A stretch of 64,000 nt of DNA, taken from positions 64,196,583 to 64,260,582 of the forward strand of contig CM047808.1 of NCBI GenBank assembly GCA_026214975.1, given 5' to 3'. Below the pieces are notes generated by a model, which was given only the letters and a program-made list of their open reading frames with translations, was not told where the DNA came from and made no database searches. The position numbers and the translations under genes were made by a program. Shown here piece after piece: positions 1 through 8,088 of this stretch (position 1 is its first letter; each line of letters starts with the position of its first letter). This stretch comes from Gentiana macrophylla (Eukaryota > Streptophyta > Magnoliopsida > Gentianales > Gentianaceae).

Positions 1-1002
1 CATCAGAACGGTCTGAAAATATAGCCGTTACAAGATTCAAGCAGGATGAACGTTGAATAAACCCCTATAAATTGACTACCTTTACAACAACAAAAGAGTG
101 TGGAGAGAGCAGGAGAAATTAAAACAGATTTAATTATAAGATCTAATTAAGGGGGAAAGCCAATTTCGAAAGAATTCCTGCAAAGTGCTAAATTGCAAGA
201 TCAAGAAATTTCTTCAAGTATCCAAGCACATTCAAGCAAAATCAAGAATCTATCACTTGGAGAAATTCAGAGCCGTGCAAAATATAATTATCTAGAAGAA
301 AAGCTCTAATCATAATTGAATCATAGTTATTGATTCAAGTCTCAACTTTGATTTTATCAAAGGTTTAGACTGTGAAACACCAAGAAGGTGTGAAGGACAG
401 TTGAGTGCAGTCAGGAAGACTGTGATTGTGATGAGCTGGTGAAGAGGCAATTCTACCCTTCAAGGACCAGTGTTCAAACAGTTGAAGAGAAGCAATCCTA
501 CTTGTTCTACAAGTGTTTAGATAGTGAAGCTAGGGATTAGTCAAGGACTATCAGTTTAGAACTTTTTGTAACCGGGCAATCTCAAAGAAGTTCTAGTGGA
601 ATTTTCCTCCACATCACAGGGGAAGAGAGGATGTACAGGATTACACCACCTGGAACCTCTATAATTATTGTTTATTTATTTTTATGCATTTATTTACTTC
701 ATTACAATCTTAATTATCTTGTTCTCACGATTAAACCAAGTCAACAAACTGTTTGTTATCTAAAGGCTAAAATATATCCGCTGCCGGTTGACTCAGTTTT
801 GGGTAAGTCAGTTTGACTTAAACTCACTTGAGTTAGCTGAACTCCGCACAAGTTACGGGACATGAACAATAACTGAACTAAGCATCAGTTTGAGTTTCGG
901 AGAAACTCAGTTCTCGGGGTGATTCCAGTTCAGGAAAAGTTTTTGGTGACAAGTTTATTCACCCCACTCTAAACTTGTGTTAGCCTTTCCAAGGGACCAA
1001 CA
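1..1002 (+). repeat. Sirevirus-like 5' LTR of element A (left part cut off by window edge)
   Basis: The segment ends in CCAACA immediately before a tRNA-Met-type primer-binding site, so it is the 3' part of a 5' LTR. It matches most of the solo LTR at 61193-63006 (for example the shared blocks around CAAGGACTATCA, TCACAGGGGAAGAG and ATTACACCACCTGGAACC). A TATA-like CTATAAATT lies near base 64. The small reading frame at 631-816 lies inside the LTR and has no recognisable product. Confidence 0.9.
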
Positions 1003-1004
1003 AT

Positions 1005-1016
1005 TGGTATCGGAGC
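1005..1016 (+). other. Primer-binding site of element A
   Basis: TGGTATCGGAGC starts two bases after the LTR end. It differs by one base from the plant copia consensus TGGTATCAGAGC, which is complementary to the 3' end of initiator Met-tRNA. It marks where minus-strand DNA synthesis would start. Confidence 0.9.
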
Positions 1017-1100
1017 GAGTTCTTCCTTTTGGAAGAGATGCGAGCTGTTACTGCTCAAGTTATAAACCAGTTGTTGAAAACCCTTACTGTACTTTATTAA

Positions 1101-2410
1101 ATGGAAACATCTAAAATTAGAAGCTGGCTGAATAACCCCCTGACTGACTACTTGCAGAATGTTGTCTATGATTTCCAGGATCAAGTATTTGAAAGATTCA
1201 GTTCTACAATCTCTCACACAAATCCGGAACCTCATTTCAGTTATGATGAAGACATTGAGTTTAATGCAAAAGTTGATGATGAATCCAGAGGATTTCCATC
1301 CCTAAGAGATCTTTGAGAAGAAGCAGAAAGAGAGTTACTACGAGTAGCTAATTATATAGAAGAAAAACTGATCAAAGATCTATCCAGTGCAAAGGCCAAA
1401 GATATTGATGAGACTCTACCTACAAGTCATGGAGGTGAAAGTGATGAAGAAATCATACTGCTAGGAGCTACACAGGCAAATATTGCTGATAAAGGAAAAC
1501 AAGTTCTAATTGATGATGATTCCTCGACAGAAGATCTACCTATCAAAAATCAGAAGGTAATTGCATCTACATCCAACACTCACACTACAATGAACAATCA
1601 AAAGAATGATGATTTCAATAAAACCTTGGACATACTCATAAAGGAATTAGAGGTAACTCAAAATAATTATGAGAATGTCAAAACGGAGAAAAAGTTATTG
1701 AAACTGAAATTTCGAGATTGAATGCTGAAATTAATCAAATCAAGGCTAATAATGGAACCAGGGTAATTCGACCAACCGATGAACCAACAAAAGCAATAAA
1801 CATCACAGAATCATCAGTTGATCCAATTTCCAGAGTTCAATTCAAACTAGGAAAACCAATTGGAGATAGATCTGGTTTAAGGTTTGATAATCAATATAAT
1901 TCTAAGTTCATACCTAGATCAGTTGCAATAAAATTTGTGACTACTCAAAAGTCAGGAACTCAGAGCAAAAACTCAGCACAGACAAACGCACAAACTGATA
2001 AAACTAAAAAATCAGTTGGTAAAATTCACCAAGCTAATAGATTTTACCGGAAGACTCAGAAGGCTGAAAACAGTAAAACTGATCCGAGATCAGTAAGAAA
2101 AATCTTCAAGTCATATCCATCTAAGAATGAAGATCATTCATGGAATAATAGACTCAGAGGGAAAGGAAGACTATTTCCCACTAATGAAAATTGGAATGAA
2201 CCATCACATCAGTTTCACAAACTGAACGAAACTAAAGATGTCAAGACAAAACAAGAAAAGTATGTGAAAGCTGACTTTACTCAGTCAAAATATCAAGAGA
2301 GGTATAAAGTTAAAAATAAAGTTGTATCATCGAAAGCTAATCGGTTAGGACCCAAACAGATATGGGTACCAAAAATTTCTTATTTTGTTTTGCAGGTGAA
2401 ATATCGCTAG
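1101..2410 (+). pseudogene. Sirevirus-like gag of element A, decayed
   Basis: The reading frame opens at 1101 about 85 bases after the PBS, stops at 1314-1316, continues in another frame through a Glu/Asp-rich and coiled-coil-like stretch to about 1719, then runs openly from 1718 to 2410. The C-terminal part is basic and Gln/Lys-rich and ends with a GPKQIWVPK motif. Element B has the matching GPNQAWVP just before its protease, so this is the C-terminal end of gag. No CCHC knuckle was found. In an intact copia element protease, integrase and RT would follow; here non-coding sequence follows directly, so the whole pol region is missing. Identification rests on position after the PBS and on the tail motif. 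Confidence 0.75.
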
Positions 2411-2780
2411 CTGAGAACTAAGGAGCTTAATTCACAAAACTGAGTTGTATCTACAACTAAGTTTTTGAATTCAGCACAAGGACAAAACTGAACGCATACA
2501 GCTGTTGATACACCGTACCTACTCTATTCACTATAGTCTAGCTACAGATGTCAAGAAAAGACGTGGTCCTTCTCAATCTAAACCGTCCTTATTTTCCACT
2601 TATCCACCTTTTTCGCAATCTTAAAACATTTATGACAAGACGTTTTAAGTCCCACTCAATTCTTAACTACTCCGGATTGATTATAAATACCCAGAATTTT
2701 CGTTTATAATTCTTTACGCTTAAATTTGAATCTACTCTCTGAATCTTAAATTTTCAAAACTCTCATTCAAATCCAGAAGA
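2411..2780 (+). promoter_or_regulatory. Non-coding spacer before ORF3 with TATA-like box
   Basis: This stretch sits where pol should be. It has no open frame. It contains TATAAATA at 2682-2689, 92 bases upstream of the ORF3 ATG, followed by an AT-rich leader without other ATGs close to the start. The spacing is what a plant pol II promoter with a short 5' UTR would show. Promoter activity is inference. Confidence 0.45.
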
Positions 2781-4432
2781 ATGACTTTCACCCTTGTTGA
2801 AACCGGAATGATCATATCTCTTGACCAGTATATTGCAAAGTATATTGATCAAACACTAGTCAACTCAATTGCAACAAAAATCCGAAAAATTAAAGGTTTG
2901 GATGCTGTATTCAACATCGATCTGAAAAGTGTATGTCTAGAAAGCATTGGATACTTCTATGAATTTGGAAGAACAACTATAGAAGGAGAAGACACACACA
3001 CCTATACCACTACTGTCAATGGTAAGGAGATCAAGGTCACCGATGATCTAATTGCAGAAATCTTTGGGTTTGACAAATCTGGAGGATCAGCAGCCATCAA
3101 GTTGACCAAAGAACAAAAAGAAAAGCTATGGAAAGATATAACGATTAATGGAGAATCTGTTGTCTCACAGACCGGGAGCACAAGTCTACTCAAACCAGAA
3201 TTTAATTTTCTCTCAAAGATGTTAGCAAATTGCATAATTGGAAATGCAGGAAACTTTAGCAATCTATCTGGAGCAAAATTAGATTCGCTATATGTAATTT
3301 GGTTTAAAGAATGTTTCAATTGGCCAAGATATCTTTTTAATCAATTGACGGCACAATCAACAGACCAACCCAAGAAGAAAACTGATGTAAAAAAGGGTCG
3401 ATTTTATCACAAAAAGACTCTCGCATTAGTAGTCCAAAGAATACTCGACCATTTTGGAATCGCAAAGAGAAAAGAAACACCAGTTGCTGATGGGAAGATT
3501 GTTGTTAAGGAAGAAAAAGCGGGAAAAAGGAAAGCAGAGAAATCTGTGAATGAACCTAAAAAGAAGAAAAACAGGAAATCGAAGAAACCTGCAACTGGAG
3601 ATGATGTTTTGGAACAGATTGAAGAATTAAGCAAGAGAAGAAAACAGTTGGAAGATTTAGAGAAAAGTAAATCTGATCTTGTTACACCAATAACTGAAAC
3701 AACGATTTTTGAAGGATCAAGACAGATGGAAAGAATCAAGCCATTATTCTTTGAGTCCGTCCCAACCCCTCAGAATCGAAGATTTACCCATTCAAGAACC
3801 AGTTTCACAAGAAATTGTGATGACAAAGGAAACTGAAGTTATCAACAAGGAACAGGATGTTGTAGATGTCATACATAAGGAAGGTTTGAGACTCGTGGAG
3901 AAGCAGGACTGAGAAGCGAGCATGTTGATGAAGAATCGGCGTTGATGAAAGACTGATTGATGAAACAACGCTTAATATGCTCATGTTGTTTTCAAGATCC
4001 AAGTCTACGTCTCAAGAATCTGCCCCAAGATTGGAACATGAGGAAACAATTAAAGAATTTTCAGCTCCTCACTCTGAGGAAAAAGAGGCTGAAGCAAAAA
4101 AAGAATCAACCAAGGTTATTCACTTGGATGAGCAAGTTAATGAAGAAGAACTTGTTGAACCAACTGAGAAAGAAGTTCCAGTTATTGAATTGGAACTTGA
4201 ACCTAGTGAAAAACAAGTTGCTGAAGAACTTGTAAGTGAGAAAGTTTTGGAAACTGAGCCGTTAATCTCAGATTCTGTTAATGAAAAAGAGACATCAGTC
4301 GTCCCAGACACTGCTGAGGGAGGAACCAGCAGAACCGATCTTATTAAAAGTTACGAGTGTTTGAAAAAAGAAAAGAAAAAAAAAAACAAACAAACACACC
4401 TGAACCGGGCTGAACCTGCACGGAATGGATGA
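2781..4432 (+). pseudogene. ORF3 (extra, env-position gene) of Sirevirus-like element A
   Basis: The first frame is open for 351 codons (2781-3836); after a frameshift near 3750 the sequence continues in other frames to about 4432. Order of regions: an N-terminal globular part (about residues 1-200) resembling the domain called putative plant transposon protein; a Lys-rich basic stretch (about 225-275) that looks like a nuclear-localisation or nucleic-acid-binding region; a short charged coiled-coil-like part; then a Glu-rich acidic tail (3977-4340). About 90 residues of the first part align with ORF3 of element B (LSGxKxD, FxW, then QRxL and IA at similar spacing). No signal peptide or membrane segment is visible, so there is no support for an envelope protein. 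Function is unknown. Confidence 0.7.
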
Positions 4433-4949
4433 ATGATGCGCCCGTCCATTTTATTAAAGGTTTGTCCGTCTGAATTTTTTTTATCCTTTTTACAACTAAA
4501 AAAAGAAGTGTGTCCTATTTATTCATTTTGTAATTTTTTTGTTGTCCTTTCCCTCAATCACCCTAAAAAAATACCTCTAAGAAAAATAAAAAAATAAATT
4601 ATATTAAAGTTGATTCGAGAACGGAAATATGATGAGTCTTTATTTTCCCTCTTCAGTAGATGGCTTATCTGAGGCTTCTGCGAATGGAAGGAGAAGATAG
4701 ATGCGTGTAGTTACCTCAGACAATTATTCTGTGAGGATGAAGGCGAATGGGTAATTCTATCTGCTTGGGAGATGAAATTCCTTTGTAAGGCTTCTATTCT
4801 TTCAAAGCCCTTCATAATCTTGCCCAATTTTATTTTTAGGCTTCCGACATTGCAGGTAGGTTGATGCTTTCTGGAGTTAATGCTGTGAGGTTGTATGGAG
4901 AAGAATACGTTATTTTATAGACATCTCTTAACGTGAGATTTAAAGGTAA
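4433..4949. other. AT-rich non-coding DNA
   Basis: No open frame with a recognisable product. It starts after a poly-purine A/G run (4366-4390) that ends element A's recognisable sequence. No 3' LTR for element A was found here. Around 4380-4560 there are short blocks (CCTGAACCG, GTGTCCTATTT) also present near 15175-15390. Confidence 0.6.
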
Positions 4950-4957
4950 CCTATCCC

Positions 4958-5410
4958 CAGGGCCGGCCCTATAGTGGGGCTAAAGAGACCGCGGTCTTAA
5001 ACTCAACGGTGCCGGGAGGGTCCAATGATTAATTTTTCGCTAAAAGAAAAAAAAGTGTAGATTCAATCCGATCTAACCTAATATAATATGTTAATTTTTT
5101 TTGTTAAAGGCCCAATTTTTTTTTGTTAAAGGTCGAACCCCATTTCGTTGCGATAACATTATTTCATTCGGCAACTCGTATGCAAGAGATTACAAAAAGT
5201 ATTTATGAAAAAAATATCTAACAAAAGGTCCAATAAAAAAATTGGCCTAAAAGACTACTTTGTAGGTATGTTTTGAGATTATCAATAAATTGAATTTTGT
5301 ATTTACGGATGTTAAAAACGCGATAAGTATGTTTAAAAAAAAACAAGTTCAACTAAAAGCCAAATTCGAAGACTTGGCCTTAAGCCCAATATATGCCAGG
5401 GCCGGCGCTG
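4958..5410. mobile_element. hAT-type non-autonomous element (MITE), 453 bp
   Basis: The element starts CAGGGCCGGCCCT and ends AGGGCCGGCGCTG; read as inverted repeats, 12 of 13 bases match. It is flanked by a perfect 8-bp direct repeat CCTATCCC (4950-4957 and 5411-5418), the target duplication size of hAT transposases. The interior is AT-rich and non-coding, so it would depend on a transposase from elsewhere. Confidence 0.9.
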
Positions 5411-5491
5411 CCTATCCCTTCCCCCTCTGCGAAGACTTCTTCCTCATGTTCTTGTTAATTAATGTTTTTTTTCCTTTGTTTTGTAGATGAA

Positions 5492-5960
5492 CACTACAAG
5501 AAAATAGAGTTTTAATGAGGGTAAATACTCTCATTAAATGTCCATTTCTCGTCATTAAAGACTTTTAGAAGGGAAATTTACCCCCACCGCCCTTCATTGT
5601 TGCTTCTCTATGTAAAAGTAAATAATGATGGTAAAGTTTGTGTCATTAAAATATAGTTCATGACAGGAATAGTACTCTCACTAAAACATTTTTAACAACA
5701 GAAAATTTCATCACTATTCTACCATTCGCCCCTCACTAAATCATGATTTAATGATAATTTATAGCCTCACTATAATGTCATTTTCCCATCACAAAATCAA
5801 AATTTAATGAAAATGTTTTCCTCATTACAGGGTCGTTTTCCCCTCATTATATATATTTTTTTGATGAAATTTACCGTCATTTCTAATAGTAAGGCCCTCA
5901 TTAATTATGTCCATCATTCTTCTTAAAATACAAATGAGAGGATTTTTCCATCATCAAACA
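5492..5960. mobile_element. CACTA (EnSpm-like) transposon terminus with subterminal repeats
   Basis: CACTACAAGAAAAT at 5492-5505 is the canonical plant CACTA terminal sequence. The next roughly 450 bases contain many short copies, in both orientations, of TCATTAAA / CCTCACTA-like words, as expected of transposase-binding subterminal repeats. The opposite terminus (an inverted CTTGTAGTG) was not found, so the element's extent and the 3-bp target duplication are unknown. Confidence 0.7.
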
Positions 5961-6715
5961 TCTTACAAATAAAAAGAGTTCTTGCCAAATAGAATATGCT
6001 ACATTGACAACACAGATTGAAGAAATTTAAACAAAAACTTATTCAAACAAGAACATCACATGCATTTATTTAATACCAACAAATGATTTATTGATAGAAA
6101 TCAACAATATTGAAAGTTTAACAATCTTTGTTGCCACAAAAAGTAGAACACTACAAATCGCCACAACGAGTACAAATGATAATCTGGAAGCAAGCTAACA
6201 AAACTTAGATAAAACATGGTTCAAAACAACAAAATAGTTTCTCAGAAGGACTTTCCTAACTTCCTGCCTGAAGAAAACCAACACATTTACTCAGAGCTGG
6301 GAAGAGTATTATTGCTAGCACGATCCAAGTGCAATTGAAGAAACTGTAATAAAGCAATTTTAACTACTATATCAGAACAAAAATGGCCAAAATATAATGA
6401 GGCAATAAATTCATATAGATTGTATACACACATGCTCATTATAATAAAATTCCACAAGGAATCACTTTCTAAGACACCAAAAAGAAAATAGTTTCTTGAG
6501 CTAAGGACATGATCCTGATGCAGAGCAAAGAATTGAAGTGGTTTATCCAACCAAATTCTTGAATTATAAAAAAGAAACAAAAAGAGCATATGCAAAAGCT
6601 AAATGAACTCAGTATCTAGAACAACAATGTAACAGACTAAATAAAGTGGGTAAGAGAAGAGAACATATGCCACAAATATTTTATGAAAGCAAGACAAAAT
6701 GAAGAAAATATACCT
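5961..6715. other. Non-coding DNA, possibly 3' UTR of the DUF1475 fragment
   Basis: No convincing coding region on either strand. On the minus strand an AAATAAAT word lies at about 6066-6073, which could be a polyadenylation signal for the gene fragment upstream. The minus-strand frame at 6287-6595 is not recognisably a protein. Confidence 0.35.
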
Positions 6716-7391
6716 TCAAGTGCAGCTGACATCTTTTCTGATTTCAATAGCTTCAAGTGACAGTGAGTACTTAGCAGGGTAATAAAATGAAGCCAACACA
6801 CTACTGTATCTTTGAGACGAGAGAGAGAAAAGCTGAAGGACAACATAGGCACATGTTGTAATGCTGAAAATTGATAAAGAAATAGGGAACAAGATGAAAT
6901 CAATATATAAGCTAAATCTGTGATCATAATTCATTCAGACAACTTAGAATAAATAATACGATAACTAGTTCCATTTACATATGGATATCCTACTCCAAAC
7001 ACACCGAGGCTTGATTTGTAGCATTGCATTATATCCTACATACTTGCTAGTCATTGATCCATGAATGAAGTCCATGTGAATAGATCCATTCCACCATGAT
7101 TATTAAGGTATTTGTTCAGCATCTATAAAATAAAATCTAAATCACCTTCCAAAACAGATCAATAGCACTATCCAAGAGGCAGAGGCAATCCAACTTGATT
7201 CTTTGTATGCAACCCAAACCTGATAAATCCCCAAAGAAAACGAGTGATTAATTAAGTGTTATTTTGGGAAAAAAATGTAAAAATGGCTGGAAGGACAATT
7301 CAAAGAATAACCCAATAGAAAAAAATGGTAAATCCATACAGATAGAGCAATCACGTTTTTGTAGAAGTCAACCAGTGTAGCTGACAGCCAC
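6716..7391 (-). pseudogene. DUF1475 plant membrane protein, three-exon fragment
   Basis: Three minus-strand exons join in correct phase. Exon 7340-7391 encodes WLSATLVDFYKNVIALS, with acceptor TTCATAG and donor GTATGG. Exon 7146-7219 encodes VWVAYKESSW and a hydrophobic stretch ending LLICFG plus two bases, with acceptor TTATCAG and donor GTGATT. Exon 6716-6863 starts with the base completing Ser and reads ITTCAYVVLQLF, then a tail to a TGA at 6716. The two hydrophobic stretches fit membrane helices. The pattern matches the plant-only DUF1475 family as I remember it (small multi-pass proteins of unknown role). N-terminal exons are absent and the last exon's tail looks unlike the family, so it is probably a truncated or captured fragment. 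It lies between a CACTA end and Sirevirus B. Confidence 0.65.
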
Positions 7392-8088
7392 CTATGAACA
7401 AAGTATTATTTCATACAACACATTAGGCGGCTAGGAATTCCGGTCTACTTGAACTACAAATGACCAAGAACGTGTATTCATTACTTCCCAATTTTAAATA
7501 GACTAACCAACAAGAAAGATGGATCCTATACTGAAAAATGTGTATAAAGAAAATGTTATTTAGTGTTTTAAGGAAATGATACAATGTAATAAGGATACGA
7601 AAAGAATACACAAGTTACCTTATCATAGCTCTATTCAGGTTCTGAAGGATATTTCACTCCACTACGTTATCACATATCAAAGATTTGACAAAGTAGTCCA
7701 GAGAAGCAATGTGTGCCTAGATGAATCCCTTGCTTCAACTATGATATCCCCTGCTTCAACTCTGATATCCCATGCTTCTAACACTTGCAAAGCATTGCAC
7801 AAAACATATATTCAGATATCACGCTTCATGCTCGTATAACATAATGCATAATTCATAATTAATGTCTCTTAACTATCATGCACATACAAAACAAGTTATA
7901 CATAAACAGACTAATGCAAAACATGAAGCAGGCTACTTATCAAACTAAACACTTGTAGACTGAACATGTACTGTGCATTGCAAACATGCCTAAACATCAA
8001 TAAAACATATGAAAATCAATATATAAATTACAGAGTTTAAACAGACTGAACACTGGATAACCATATCAACATGTAAGACTCACATGAA
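7392..8088 (-). other. Non-coding DNA, including 3' untranslated part of Sirevirus B
   Basis: No recognisable protein. On the minus strand the part from 8088 down to about 7725 follows ORF3 of element B and is T/G-rich, as in Sirevirus 3' regions. It contains the 21-bp tandem repeat described separately. No 3' LTR of element B could be recognised to its left. Confidence 0.5.
7725..7782 (-). repeat. 21-bp tandem repeat carrying GGGGAT (possible multiplied PPT)
   Basis: Units at 7725-7745, 7746-7766 and a partial unit at 7767-7782 differ by one to three bases. On the minus strand each reads AGCANGGGAT(A)TCA. The position, 3' of ORF3 in the same orientation, is where a polypurine tract is expected. 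Multiple PPT copies are a known feature of Sireviruses; assigning this repeat to that role is inference. Confidence 0.55.

Noticed and set aside
2781..4432. Reading ORF3 as a viral envelope gene
   Set aside because: No signal peptide, cleavage site or membrane anchor is visible; the basic and acidic blocks suggest an intracellular protein.
1..4432. Endogenous pararetrovirus (caulimovirid) origin for element A
   Set aside because: LTR end, tRNA-Met PBS and copia-type gag tail fit a Ty1/copia element; no movement or coat protein motifs were seen.
7725..7782. CRISPR-like repeat array
   Set aside because: Direct tandem units without spacers, in plant transposon DNA.
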